From CAYZRY01 sp964630225 (GTDB lineage: Bacteria > Bacillota_I > Bacilli_A > RF39 > UBA660): 25,136 nt of DNA. Numbering within the stretch: the stretch's first letter is position 1; each line of letters starts with the position of its first letter. Shown here one piece after another: positions 1 to 7,154 of this stretch. The notes below the pieces were generated by a model. That model searched no databases. It was not told the origin of the DNA and worked only from the letters and a program-made list of their open reading frames with translations. Made by a program: the position numbers and the translations under genes. The stretch lies in contig CAZVUK010000016.1 of NCBI GenBank assembly GCA_964630225.1, positions 1 through 25,136 on the forward strand. The letters run 5' to 3'.

Positions 1-2
1 AC

Positions 3-173
3 AATCGTAAGTATTATTTTTATACAAAAGATGTTAAAAAGATAAGTGTCGAAGCGATCGAAGCAAGTAAATTAAAAAATAGCGATGTTAAAACAAGTGA
101 ACTAACAATCGAGGATGCACCAGCCATAAGTGGAACCAAAAAGACCCATATAGTTCCAGAAAGTTGTGATTAA
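3..173 (+). CDS. 3' end of an unidentified protein (partial)
   Basis: An open frame enters from the left edge and encodes 56 residues before a TAA stop at 171-173; its start lies outside the window. The visible tail is rich in Lys, Ser and Asp, contains no membrane segment and ends in PESCD. I do not recognise the family. The codon choice (many AAA, GAT, AGT) matches the genes downstream, and the other two forward frames close within the first 50 bases, which supports this as the real frame. It ends 115 bp before the next gene, which has its own promoter, so the two are probably separate transcription units. No clear intrinsic terminator follows. Confidence 0.65.
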   Translation, partial: NRKYYFYTKDVKKISVEAIEASKLKNSDVKTSELTIEDAPAISGTKKTHIVPESCD

Positions 174-261
174 TAGCTAGATAATTTATGATCACATCAA
201 TTGCAAGTCCGCCGTTCTTCTTTTTTGTCTATTATAACTACTTTTCTTTTTTACTTTGAAA

Positions 262-270
262 TGGTATAAT
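262..270 (+). promoter_or_regulatory. Extended -10 promoter for the lysine-rich membrane protein gene
   Basis: TGGTATAAT matches the extended -10 element TGnTATAAT exactly and lies 18 bp upstream of the start codon at 289. No good -35 hexamer is present (242-247 is TTTTCT-like), as is common when the TG extension is used. A T-rich tract at 229-256 could act as an UP-like element. Transcription would begin at about 277, leaving a short leader with the weak ribosome site AGGTGAT. Confidence 0.6.
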
Positions 271-288
271 TCCAATAGGTGATTAATT

Positions 289-1083
289 ATGGCAAATAAA
301 AAGAGTCCGAAAAAGAAGACTACGGCAAAAAAGAAAACAACTACTAAGAAAACAACGACAGCAGTAAAAAAGAAAACAACTGCTGCTAAAAAAACAAGTC
401 CTAAGAAAGTTGTCAAAGAAAATGAAAGAAAAGTTAAACCGCTTGTTGAAGAAGTTAAAAAGCCTCTTAAGGAAGTTGAAGAAACTAAAAAAGAGCCTCA
501 GAAAGCTCCGCGAGAAGTAAAACACAGCAAAGCTATTGCTGCTAACTCGATGAAAGCAGAATCGAAGAAAAAAGCCCGCGAAAGGTTATTCACGTCTAAT
601 ACAACAAATGCTGATTCTGAAATGGTTAAAAAACTTATCACAATAACAGCGGCTGTTTTGACTCTACTTATTACTGTTTATTTTATAGCTAGTTTTGTAA
701 GGGGAGATCTAAAAAAGAAAGCCGATGAAGAGATTAAGGTTATTCAAAATAACGAAATTTTAGCTTCGAGAATTTTTGATAAACCCGATAATGAATATTA
801 TGTAGTTGTCTATGAGATAGATAGTAAAGACAATGAATTTATCAAAAACCTTGTCGCCGACTATCGTAATAAAAAAGAACTACCAATCTTCGAAGTTGAT
901 TTAGCTAACATGTTAAACAAGGACATCGTAAGTGACAAAGAAGCCGTCTATATAAAAGAAGGGTTCAAAGTTAAATCATCAACGATGCTCAGAATAAAGG
1001 ATAAAGAAATAGCTGAACATATAGATACAGATAGAGCAATAATTGATTTATTAAAATCAAAAATAATTAAAAAAGCAGAATAA
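289..1083 (+). CDS. Lysine-rich single-pass membrane protein with possible thioredoxin-like outer domain
   Basis: The 264-residue product has three parts. Residues 1-100 are extremely rich in Lys, Thr and Ala (KKTTT- and AAKK-type runs, histone H1-like in composition). Residues 116-137 form one hydrophobic membrane segment. Residues 140-264 form a soluble, probably extracellular domain. The basic tail before the segment predicts an N-in, C-out topology. The C-terminal part alternates a hydrophobic strand (about 169-176), a helix and another strand (199-204), then a stretch ending KSSTMLRIKDKEI, which resembles the end of a thioredoxin fold. There is no CxxC, and serine stands where the cis-proline would be, so a redox role is unlikely; this fold assignment is inference. 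The gene is flanked by its own promoter and terminator and appears monocistronic. The basic tail may bind nucleic acid or acidic lipid, but nothing proves it. Confidence 0.8.
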   Translation: MANKKSPKKKTTAKKKTTTKKTTTAVKKKTTAAKKTSPKKVVKENERKVKPLVEEVKKPLKEVEETKKEPQKAPREVKHSKAIAANSMKAESKKKARERLFTSNTTNADSEMVKKLITITAAVLTLLITVYFIASFVRGDLKKKADEEIKVIQNNEILASRIFDKPDNEYYVVVYEIDSKDNEFIKNLVADYRNKKELPIFEVDLANMLNKDIVSDKEAVYIKEGFKVKSSTMLRIKDKEIAEHIDTDRAIIDLLKSKIIKKAE

Positions 1084-1101
1084 CTCCTCGGAGTTATTTT
1101 T
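1081..1101 (+). terminator. Intrinsic terminator overlapping the stop codon
   Basis: TAACTCC and GGAGTTA form a perfect inverted repeat (1081-1087 and 1090-1096) with a very short loop, followed by five T. The stop codon is the first half of the stem, so the hairpin directly ends the upstream gene. Confidence 0.8.
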
Positions 1102-1129
1102 CATTTCTTCTTTTTAATTTATAAATATA

Positions 1130-1138
1130 TGTTAAAAT
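1130..1138 (+). promoter_or_regulatory. Extended -10 promoter for the S41 protease gene
   Basis: TGTTAAAAT is an extended -10 element with one mismatch in the hexamer, 24 bp upstream of the ATG at 1163 and after the preceding terminator. No convincing -35 is visible. The ribosome site AGGATGTGA at 1148-1156 follows. Confidence 0.5.
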
Positions 1139-1162
1139 GTTTATTATAGGATGTGATTTGAA

Positions 1163-2464
1163 ATGAAAAAAGAAACAGTAAAAAAAGAAACAGTAAAAAA
1201 AGAAACAGTAAAAAAAGAAATAAAAAAAAGAGGAATAAAGAAACAAGAAACGATAATTCCTAAAGAAAAATATAACTTTTCCTTAGTTGAAGTTCTGGTG
1301 ATTATGCTAGTTACGGTTGTTTTTGGAATAGTAATCGGTGGTTTTGCTGACAACTTGAAAGGGCCATTTAAAAAAAGCTCTACTCCTCTTACGCAGAACA
1401 GTGATTTGAATGAATTTATTAATATCTATGAGGAACTCAAAGATAATTATTATGGAACAATTGATTCACAAAAACTTGCTGAAGCTGGGATAGCGGGAAT
1501 GATACATTTTCTTGGTGATAAATATTCAGTATACATGAATAACGATGTTTCACAAGGATTTAACGATGAAATGGATGGTCAGTTCGTCGGTATGGGAGTG
1601 ACGGTATCTTCAAGCGAAGAAAGAGTTATTAAAATAATCGATGTTTTTGCTGGTAGTCCTGCTGAAAAGGTTGGTATTAAAGCTGGAGATGAAATAATCA
1701 AAGTTAACGATATGCTAGCTAAAGACCATACCCTTCAAGAAATAGTTAATACGATCAGAGGTAAAAAAGGAACAAAGTTTGATATCTTTATTAAAAGAGG
1801 GGAAGAGGAAAAGAAATTTACAGTAACTAGAGATATCATAATCCTTACTTCAGTAAGTGGAAAAGTATACAAAGAAAAAGATAAGACCATTTCTTATATA
1901 AGAGTTGGAACTTTTGCTGCTAATACAAATAAGCAGTTTAAAGATATGATTGATAAACACATCAAAGAAGATAAGGTATCTTCGTTAATAATAGATTTAA
2001 GAAACAATACGGGTGGACATTTAACAGTAGTCGAAGCTATGGCAGAATTATTCCTTGATAAGGGTGATGTTATATATCAACTTAAGGATAATGAGAAGAC
2101 GGTAAAAACTAAGACAGAGAAAAAAGGAATATATGATATTCCGGTTGTTTTTATTACCAATGAAGGAAGCGCTTCGGCGTCCGAAGTATTTGTTGCTGCT
2201 TTAAAAGAAAATGACAAAGCAATATCGGTCGGTGTTAAAACCTTTGGTAAAGGTACTGTTCAAGCAGCTAAAGAGTTAAAGAGTGGTTCGACTATTAAGT
2301 TCACTGTTAAAGAGTGGTTAACACCTAAGGGAAATCAAATAAATAATAAAGGTATAACGCCAGATTACGAGGAAGTCATGAATGATAATTATTACAAGAC
2401 ACTCGATGAAAAAGCTGACAATCAATTACAAAAAGCTTTAAGCGTAATAAAAGAAGAAAATTAA
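1163..2464 (+). CDS. Membrane-anchored C-terminal processing protease, S41 family (CtpA/CtpB-like)
   Basis: The 433-residue product is a carboxy-terminal processing serine protease acting on the outer face of the membrane. After a lysine-rich N-terminus (1-37) comes a membrane anchor (about 42-60). A PDZ domain spans about 140-225, with GSPAEKVGIKAGDEI typical of its carboxylate-binding part. The S41 core follows with LIIDLRNNTGG near 275-285. The catalytic residues are visible: Ser338 in GSASASE, Lys363 in FGKG and Gln367. The spacings of 25 and 4 residues equal those of the Ser-Lys-Gln triad of Bacillus CtpB. Such proteases trim or degrade secreted and membrane proteins, in Bacillus during sporulation signalling; the substrate here is unknown. 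The usual long C-terminal extension is absent. The gene stands alone between its own promoter and terminator. Confidence 0.93.
   Translation: MKKETVKKETVKKETVKKEIKKRGIKKQETIIPKEKYNFSLVEVLVIMLVTVVFGIVIGGFADNLKGPFKKSSTPLTQNSDLNEFINIYEELKDNYYGTIDSQKLAEAGIAGMIHFLGDKYSVYMNNDVSQGFNDEMDGQFVGMGVTVSSSEERVIKIIDVFAGSPAEKVGIKAGDEIIKVNDMLAKDHTLQEIVNTIRGKKGTKFDIFIKRGEEEKKFTVTRDIIILTSVSGKVYKEKDKTISYIRVGTFAANTNKQFKDMIDKHIKEDKVSSLIIDLRNNTGGHLTVVEAMAELFLDKGDVIYQLKDNEKTVKTKTEKKGIYDIPVVFITNEGSASASEVFVAALKENDKAISVGVKTFGKGTVQAAKELKSGSTIKFTVKEWLTPKGNQINNKGITPDYEEVMNDNYYKTLDEKADNQLQKALSVIKEEN
1166..1219 (+). repeat. 15-bp in-frame tandem repeat in the S41 protease N-terminus
   Basis: Three perfect copies of AAAAAAGAAACAGTA (1166-1180, 1181-1195, 1196-1210) are followed by a partial fourth. 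They encode KKETV three times, then KKE. Because the unit is a multiple of three, copy-number change would lengthen or shorten the cytoplasmic basic tail without breaking the frame. Confidence 0.95.
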
Positions 2465-2476
2465 TTCTTCTTTTTT
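2449..2476 (+). terminator. Terminator between convergent genes, possibly bidirectional
   Basis: AAAAGAAGAA (2449-2458) pairs with TTCTTCTTTT (2465-2474) around a six-base loop that contains the stop codon of the protease gene, and T residues follow. Read leftward it also ends in a T-rich stretch, so it may serve the opposite gene too. The stem is mostly A-T and therefore weak. Confidence 0.6.
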
Positions 2477-2487
2477 CTTTTAATGAA

Positions 2488-3336
2488 CTATGGTGCAAAG
2501 GTTCCTTGCTCTTGTCCCATAATGTTTACTGCGACACCAGTCCTTTTTTCACTATCGAACTTAATTACAAAAGGTTGTAGGAAGTCAGCTTTTTCTGTTT
2601 GTCCATTAATTAACTTTTCATCTACTTCCAAATACAATAGGTAGATATCGAGTATCTCTCTAACGCTACTTTTATTTATCATGGACGATGACACCTTTTT
2701 TATATCGTTTGCTAGCAGGTCCTCGTAATCGATGCTTCTGTCTTTTTCAATTTCATCAGCTTTAGGTCCTATATTAAGTCCGTTATATACTTCATAGGTT
2801 CCTCTATAAATAGTGCCTGAATCAAAAAGTGCTTCGAATGTTTTGAAATCAAATGAAAACTTTCCGGTTGATGAGTTACCTTTGTAATAGTAAGTGCGAT
2901 CGGAAAATATTTCGCGTGTAAATATACCGTTAGGTTTTGGCCGATTAGAGTTATTTGTGTCTGTAATTTGTGAAGAAAAGGGATTATCACTTTTATAAAG
3001 TCTCCATAAAACAGCACCAAACACTGCGGTGAATAAGACTATAACAATAACAAAAGATGCTATTATGTATAAAAACACGGGTTTTTTCTTATAATCGTTA
3101 ATATTTACTTTTGTCATTTGCTGACCAGAATTAAGCGGGAGATTGTTTTGAGCAGCAGGTTCAGCAGCAGTTTGATCCGGAAAACTACTGTGCACGTTAA
3201 CTTGGGGAGGTAGATTATCTGGGGCTTCGCTGCTTAAGTTTTGATTCTCGGGAGCAGCATCATATAGTGTGGCCCCGCAGTTGTTGCAGAACTTATCGCC
3301 CGGTTTAAATGGGCTAGAACAATTGTGACAATTCAT
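2488..3336 (-). CDS. Zinc-ribbon single-pass membrane protein of unknown function
   Basis: The 282-residue product begins with a compact zinc ribbon: Cys3-x2-Cys6 and Cys17-x2-Cys20 with the typical FCNNCG turn. A Pro/Gln/Asn-rich linker (about 28-80) leads to one membrane helix at 88-112 and a C-terminal domain (about 135-282) presumably outside the cell. This layout, a cytoplasmic ribbon, spacer, helix and outer domain, is common in low-GC Bacillota for proteins of unknown role. I recognise no catalytic motif in the outer domain. The start is fixed by AAGGAG upstream of the ATG at 3336. It is transcribed away from the ribosomal operon and converges on the protease gene. It may sense or scaffold at the envelope, but that is conjecture. 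Confidence 0.85.
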   Translation of the reverse strand: MNCHNCSSPFKPGDKFCNNCGATLYDAAPENQNLSSEAPDNLPPQVNVHSSFPDQTAAEPAAQNNLPLNSGQQMTKVNINDYKKKPVFLYIIASFVIVIVLFTAVFGAVLWRLYKSDNPFSSQITDTNNSNRPKPNGIFTREIFSDRTYYYKGNSSTGKFSFDFKTFEALFDSGTIYRGTYEVYNGLNIGPKADEIEKDRSIDYEDLLANDIKKVSSSMINKSSVREILDIYLLYLEVDEKLINGQTEKADFLQPFVIKFDSEKRTGVAVNIMGQEQGTFAP

Positions 3337-3359
3337 AAAAAATACTCCTTATTATATAT

Positions 3360-3368
3360 ATTTTATCA
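3360..3368 (-). promoter_or_regulatory. Extended -10 promoter of the zinc-ribbon gene
   Basis: Read on the minus strand this is TGATAAAAT, an extended -10 with one hexamer mismatch, 24 bp before the start codon. The -35 region is poor. It lies back to back with the ribosomal-operon promoter at 3416-3445. Confidence 0.45.
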
Positions 3369-3415
3369 CATTAAAATAAAAATGTATTTATTTACAAACT
3401 TTTTCCAAAAAAGCC

Positions 3416-3445
3416 TTGCATTTGATACTTAGATAATGCTATAAT
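3416..3445 (+). promoter_or_regulatory. Main promoter of the ribosomal-protein super-operon
   Basis: TTGCAT (3416-3421) and TATAAT (3440-3445) are separated by 18 bp, and TGC immediately before the -10 gives an extended -10 as well. This is one of the strongest promoters in the window. Transcription should begin near 3452, leaving an untranslated leader of about 115 nt before rpsJ. No other strong promoter was seen before rplQ ends at 17604. Confidence 0.85.
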
Positions 3446-3451
3446 CACTTA

Positions 3452-3566
3452 CGTGTGGCTGCTTAGATGTGCGAGGTTGTTGATACACCGGGTTAAGTTG
3501 TTAACAAGTATCGGGTTTTCGTACGGAGCATGTCTATACTAGATATAGGCGAAGGGAGGATTTAAT
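3452..3566 (+). promoter_or_regulatory. Structured leader RNA of the S10 operon
   Basis: The untranslated leader contains at least two clear hairpins. GATAC (3482-3486) pairs with GTATC (3508-3512) and encloses a second helix, GTTAA/TTAAC (3492-3496 and 3501-3505) with a GTTG loop. Close to the ribosome site, seven base pairs form between 3532-3538 and 3544-3550 around the loop CTAGA, ending four bases before the GGGAGG of rpsJ. In E. coli the S10-operon leader is bound by L4 for autoregulation. Whether this unrelated-looking leader does the same is inference. No run of T follows a hairpin, so translational rather than attenuation control would fit. Confidence 0.55.
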
Positions 3567-3881
3567 ATGTCAAAAATAGTTCGTATTAAATTAAAAGCAT
3601 ATGACCACAGAGTTCTTGATAAGGCTGCGACTAAGATAGTCGAAGCTGTTGCGAGATCGGGAGGAAAAATAAGTGGACCTGTTCCGCTACCTACTGATAT
3701 CGAAAAGTTTACAGTTATTAGAGCTGTACACAAATACAAGGATTCTCGTGAGCAATTCGAAATGCGTACGCATAAAAGACTTATTGATATCAAAACACCT
3801 AGCAAGGAAACGATGGATGCACTTAAGCATTTAGACTTACCTAGCGGTGTCGAAATCAGTATCAAAGAACAAAACAAATAA
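3567..3881 (+). CDS. rpsJ: Small ribosomal subunit protein S10 (NusE)
   Basis: The 104-residue protein is full length for S10. It shows the conserved IRIKLKAYDH start, SGPVPLPT, and the HKRLIDI and LPSGVEI segments. S10 sits in the head of the 30S subunit, and as NusE it also joins NusB in antitermination and links RNA polymerase to the ribosome. It is the first gene of the super-operon, with a strong GGGAGG site seven bases before ATG. Four bases lie between its stop and the GGAGG of rplC. Confidence 0.98.
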   Translation: MSKIVRIKLKAYDHRVLDKAATKIVEAVARSGGKISGPVPLPTDIEKFTVIRAVHKYKDSREQFEMRTHKRLIDIKTPSKETMDALKHLDLPSGVEISIKEQNK

Positions 3882-3893
3882 TTGGAGGAAAAA

Positions 3894-4724
3894 ATGAAAG
3901 GAATCTTAGGAAAGAAAGTTGGAATGACACAAGTATTTACAGTTTCTGGTAAATTGGTACCAGTTACAGTAATCGAAGTCGAGCCCAACGTTGTAACTCA
4001 AGTTAAAACAGCAGATAAAGATGGTTATGACGCAATCCAACTTGGAACTTACACTGTTAAAGAAAAAAGTTCTAACAAAGCAAAAATGGGTCATACCAAA
4101 AAAGCTAATACAGCTCCTAAGCGCTTCTTGAGAGAGATCAGAGGGGCAAGAATCGGTTCGTATGAATTAGGTCAAGTAATCGATGCTAGCGTCTTTACTG
4201 TCGGTGAAATCGTCGACGTTCAAGGAGTTAGCAAAGGTAAAGGAACGCAAGGTGTTATTAAACGCCATAATCAATCGCGCGGTCCTATGTCACATGGATC
4301 TCAATATCATCGTGGAGTTGGTTCGCTGGGAACGATGCTACCGATGCACGTTATCAAAGGTAAAAAGATGGCGGGACGCATGGGTAATGAACTTACTACT
4401 ATTCAAAACTTAGAGATAGTAGCGATCGATTTAGAAAACAACGTAATCTTAGTCAAGGGTAATGTCCCTGGACCAAAGAAATCGCTTGTCATAGTTAAGA
4501 CATCTATCAAAAAAGGTGAGAAAGTTAATTCTAATGCTGAAGAACTTATTACCTATGAAGTCATAGAAGAAGAGATAACAGAAGAGGAAGCATCTATTGT
4601 TGAAGAAGCAGTAGAAGAAGCTAATGAAGAAACTCCTGAGGTGGTCGAAGAAACTGCTGAGGAAGAGACTGAAACCACTCCTGTAGCTGAAGAAGCTGCT
4701 TCTGAAGAAACAGACAAGGAGTAA
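3894..4724 (+). CDS. rplC: Large ribosomal subunit protein L3 with an acidic C-terminal extension
   Basis: L3 binds 23S rRNA near the peptidyl-transferase centre and starts 50S assembly. The core (1-210) is canonical: KGILGKKVGMTQ at the start, the long loop with SHGSQYHRGVGSLG (133-146) and KGKKMAGRMG. I start it at ATG 3894, five bases after GGAGG; an upstream in-frame TTG at 3882 lies before that site and is not used. The protein is 276 residues against about 210 in most bacteria. The extra 61 residues (216-276) carry 28 Glu/Asp and only one Lys, no membrane segment and no clear fold, and look disordered. Composition and frame run through without a break, so the tail is genuine coding sequence. 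Its role is unknown. Confidence 0.97.
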   Translation: MKGILGKKVGMTQVFTVSGKLVPVTVIEVEPNVVTQVKTADKDGYDAIQLGTYTVKEKSSNKAKMGHTKKANTAPKRFLREIRGARIGSYELGQVIDASVFTVGEIVDVQGVSKGKGTQGVIKRHNQSRGPMSHGSQYHRGVGSLGTMLPMHVIKGKKMAGRMGNELTTIQNLEIVAIDLENNVILVKGNVPGPKKSLVIVKTSIKKGEKVNSNAEELITYEVIEEEITEEEASIVEEAVEEANEETPEVVEETAEEETETTPVAEEAASEETDKE

Positions 4725-4759
4725 TATCATAATCATTTATGATTGAGGGAGGAAATAAG

Positions 4760-5380
4760 ATGAAAAAGATAACGCTTTTAAACCTTAAGGGTGAAAAGAT
4801 AAAAGATATTGAATTAAATGAAAATATTTTTAATATCGAAGCGAACGACAAAGTTTTAAAAGATGCTATAGTACTTACTCAAGCTTCACTTAGACAAGGA
4901 ACGAGAAAAGTAAAGAATCGCTCTGAAGTTAGAGGCGGAGGAAGAAAGCCTTGGCGTCAAAAGGGAACTGGTCGTGCACGTCAGGGATCTATCAGATCTG
5001 TACAATGGCGTGGTGGTGGAATCATTATGGGACCACAACCTATCGTTTCGACAATAAAAATGAATCGTAAGGAAAGACGTTTAGCACTTCTTAGCGCTTT
5101 AACTAAAAAAGCAGCTGATATGGTCGTAGTTGATGAGCTTAAAGTAACGACGCCTAAGACTAAAGAAATGCTAAATATCTTAAATAATCTAAAATTAGAG
5201 GGAATCAAGGTTTTGATGGTCGTTAAGGAACTAGAAGAGAGTTTAATTCTTGCTTCTAGAAACATCGATACACTTATTCTAATCGAAGCAAGTGAGATTA
5301 ATGTTTTAGACTTAATTGCTGCCGACAAAATTTTGATTACAAAAGATGCTTTGGAAGCAATCGAAGAGGGGTTGAAATAA
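4760..5380 (+). CDS. rplD: Large ribosomal subunit protein L4
   Basis: This 206-residue protein has the usual L4 length and its hallmark region near 45-85 (rich in Arg and Gly, with GGGRKPWRQKGTGRARQGS-type sequence), which forms the extended loop lining the peptide exit tunnel. L4 is an early 50S assembly protein and, in some bacteria, the repressor of its own operon. ATG 4760 is chosen because GAGGGAGG precedes it; the in-frame ATG at 4739 lies upstream of that site and would add seven unconserved residues. It follows rplC by 35 bp and is one base from rplW. Confidence 0.97.
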   Translation: MKKITLLNLKGEKIKDIELNENIFNIEANDKVLKDAIVLTQASLRQGTRKVKNRSEVRGGGRKPWRQKGTGRARQGSIRSVQWRGGGIIMGPQPIVSTIKMNRKERRLALLSALTKKAADMVVVDELKVTTPKTKEMLNILNNLKLEGIKVLMVVKELEESLILASRNIDTLILIEASEINVLDLIAADKILITKDALEAIEEGLK

Positions 5381-5381
5381 T

Positions 5382-5663
5382 ATGAATACTAAATATTTAG
5401 AAATAATTAAAGCTCCGGTTGTAACCGAAAAGAGCTCAGCTCTTGCTGAGCAAGGAAAGTATGTATTTAAAGTTGCATACAATACTAATAAAGTAGAAAT
5501 TAAAAAAGCGATCGAACAAATATTTAAAGTTAAAGTACTTGAAGTGCAAACAGTAAATATTGTTCCTAAGAAAAAAAGAGTAGGTCGTTACAGTGGTATG
5601 ACTAATCGTGGAAAGAAAGCGATTGTAACACTAGCTGCTGGACAGACGATCGAACTTAAGTAA
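5382..5663 (+). CDS. rplW: Large ribosomal subunit protein L23
   Basis: The 93-residue protein shows the L23 signature: APVVTEKS near the start, YVFKVAYNTNKVEIKKAIE, then the basic loop PKKKRVGRYSG. L23 sits at the tunnel exit and docks trigger factor and SRP. The start overlaps the end region of rplD (TAATATG), and its ribosome site GAGGGG lies inside rplD, so translation is likely coupled. Confidence 0.97.
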   Translation: MNTKYLEIIKAPVVTEKSSALAEQGKYVFKVAYNTNKVEIKKAIEQIFKVKVLEVQTVNIVPKKKRVGRYSGMTNRGKKAIVTLAAGQTIELK

Positions 5664-5678
5664 AGGAGGAATTAGTTT

Positions 5679-6506
5679 ATGGCAATTAGAATTTATAAAT
5701 CGACTACCCCTGGTAGACGTGGAATGAGCACTGTAATCGGCAGTGAACTTACAACTGATACTCCTGAGAAGAGTTTGCTCGTTAGTATCAGTAAAAAAGG
5801 TGGGCGTAACAACCAAGGTAAGATAACAGTTAGACATCACGGTGGTGGTGCTAAACGTAAATATCGTCTAATTGACTTCAAAAGAAGCAAGAGAGGTATT
5901 CCTGGTAAAGTTGCAACAATCGAATACGATCCAAACAGAAGCGCTAACATTGCACTAATCAACTATGTTGATGGAGAAAAGAGATATATTCTAGCTCCTA
6001 AAGGAATTAGCGTAGGAATGGAAATCATGGCTGGTGAATCTGCCGACATCAAAATCGGTAATGCATTACCACTTATGAGTATTCCAGTTGGAACAGTTGT
6101 TCACAACATCGAACTTAGACTTGGACGCGGAGGAGAACTAGCACGCAGTGCTGGAACTTCGGCTCAAATTCTAGGTCGTGAAGGAAAATATGTAATGCTT
6201 AGACTTTCAAGCGGTGAGCAAAGACAGGTTCTTGGAACTTGTTATGCTACGGTCGGAGAAGTTGGAAATGCAGACCACGGTCTAATCAACTTAGGAAAAG
6301 CTGGAAGAAGCAGACATTTAGGAATTAGACCTACAGTTCGCGGTTCAGTAATGAATCCAAATGATCACCCACATGGTGGTGGTGAGGGGCGTTCACCTAT
6401 CGGTAGAAAAGCTCCAGTTACACCTTGGGGTAAACCAACTCTTGGATATAAAACAAGAAAGAAAAAGACGTCTGATAAGTTTATCGCTAGACGCCGTACT
6501 AAATAA
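5679..6506 (+). CDS. rplB: Large ribosomal subunit protein L2
   Basis: The 275-residue protein has the expected length. It shows the RNA-binding domain with GRNNQGKITVRHHGGGAKR-type sequence and the highly conserved NPNDHPHGGGEGR near 225-237, whose histidine lies close to the peptidyl-transferase centre. L2 is needed for subunit association and tRNA binding. AAGGAGG precedes the ATG by about nine bases. Nothing is unusual. Confidence 0.98.
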   Translation: MAIRIYKSTTPGRRGMSTVIGSELTTDTPEKSLLVSISKKGGRNNQGKITVRHHGGGAKRKYRLIDFKRSKRGIPGKVATIEYDPNRSANIALINYVDGEKRYILAPKGISVGMEIMAGESADIKIGNALPLMSIPVGTVVHNIELRLGRGGELARSAGTSAQILGREGKYVMLRLSSGEQRQVLGTCYATVGEVGNADHGLINLGKAGRSRHLGIRPTVRGSVMNPNDHPHGGGEGRSPIGRKAPVTPWGKPTLGYKTRKKKTSDKFIARRRTK

Positions 6507-6521
6507 AGGAGGCAATAAATT

Positions 6522-6788
6522 ATGGCAAGAAGTTTAAAAAAAGGTCCTTATGTATTCGAAAGATTACTAAATAGGGTCAAAGAAATGAACCAAAACGGTA
6601 AGAAAGAAGTCGTTAAAACTTGGTCGCGCCGTTCTACAATTTATCCCGACTTTATTGGACACACATTTGCTGTTCATAACGGAAGAGAATTTATTCCGGT
6701 CTACGTAACAGAAGACATGGTTGGACACAAGTTGGGTGAATTCGCACAGACTCGCAAATTTAGCGGTCATGGTGACGGGAAGAAATAG
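6522..6788 (+). CDS. rpsS: Small ribosomal subunit protein S19
   Basis: An 88-residue protein with the S19 landmarks MARSLKKGP, the TWSRRSTI segment, GHTFAVHNGREFIPVYV and GHKLGEFA, ending in a basic tail. S19 binds the head of the 30S subunit together with S13 and contacts the A-site region. AAAGGAGG precedes it by a few bases, and it lies 15 bp after rplB. Confidence 0.97.
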   Translation: MARSLKKGPYVFERLLNRVKEMNQNGKKEVVKTWSRRSTIYPDFIGHTFAVHNGREFIPVYVTEDMVGHKLGEFAQTRKFSGHGDGKK

Positions 6789-6804
6789 GTGAAGGGAGAT
6801 AATT

Positions 6805-7137
6805 ATGGAAGCAAGAGCAATTGCTAAAACAATTAGAATATCACCTATCAAGGCACGTTTAGTTGTCGACTTGATCCGTGGTAAAAAAGTTAGCGAAGCA
6901 AGAAATATATTAAATAATTTAAATAAGAAGTCATCAAATCTTACTAAGAAAGTTTTAGAATCGGCAGTAGCGAATGCTGTTAACAACCTAAAACTTGATG
7001 AAACAACACTGTTTGTTAAAGAAGCAAGAGTAGATGCTGGTCCTGTATTAAAACGTCATATGTTTGATTCACGTAGCCATATAGGACGCAAAGATCGTAG
7101 AACTAGTCACATAGTAATCACGGTAGTAAGTAAATAG
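6805..7137 (+). CDS. rplV: Large ribosomal subunit protein L22
   Basis: The 110-residue protein carries ISPIKARLVVDLIRGK near the start and a beta-hairpin region with RVDAGPVLKRH. That loop lines the exit tunnel and is where macrolide-resistance changes occur in other species; the sequence here looks ordinary. It closes with the conserved HIVITV. GGGAG lies upstream of ATG, and 17 bp separate it from rpsC. Confidence 0.97.
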   Translation: MEARAIAKTIRISPIKARLVVDLIRGKKVSEARNILNNLNKKSSNLTKKVLESAVANAVNNLKLDETTLFVKEARVDAGPVLKRHMFDSRSHIGRKDRRTSHIVITVVSK

Positions 7138-7154
7138 TGGTAAGGAGGTAAATA

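Noticed and set aside
166..194. GTGAT/ATCAC inverted repeat after the first partial gene
   Set aside because: Only five base pairs with a long loop and no T run directly after, so it does not qualify as a terminator.
1166..1219. CRISPR-like array
   Set aside because: Units are contiguous with no spacers and encode a peptide repeat in frame.
3453..3541. Possible leader peptide beginning GTG at 3453 in the S10 leader
   Set aside because: The start codon sits almost at the predicted transcription start, with no room for a ribosome site, and the RNA structure explains the region better.
3539..3988. 149-codon open frame on the minus strand across rpsJ and rplC
   Set aside because: It lies antisense to two certain ribosomal genes, has no ribosome site or promoter, and its Ser/Ile/Thr-rich product is a typical mirror of coding sequence.
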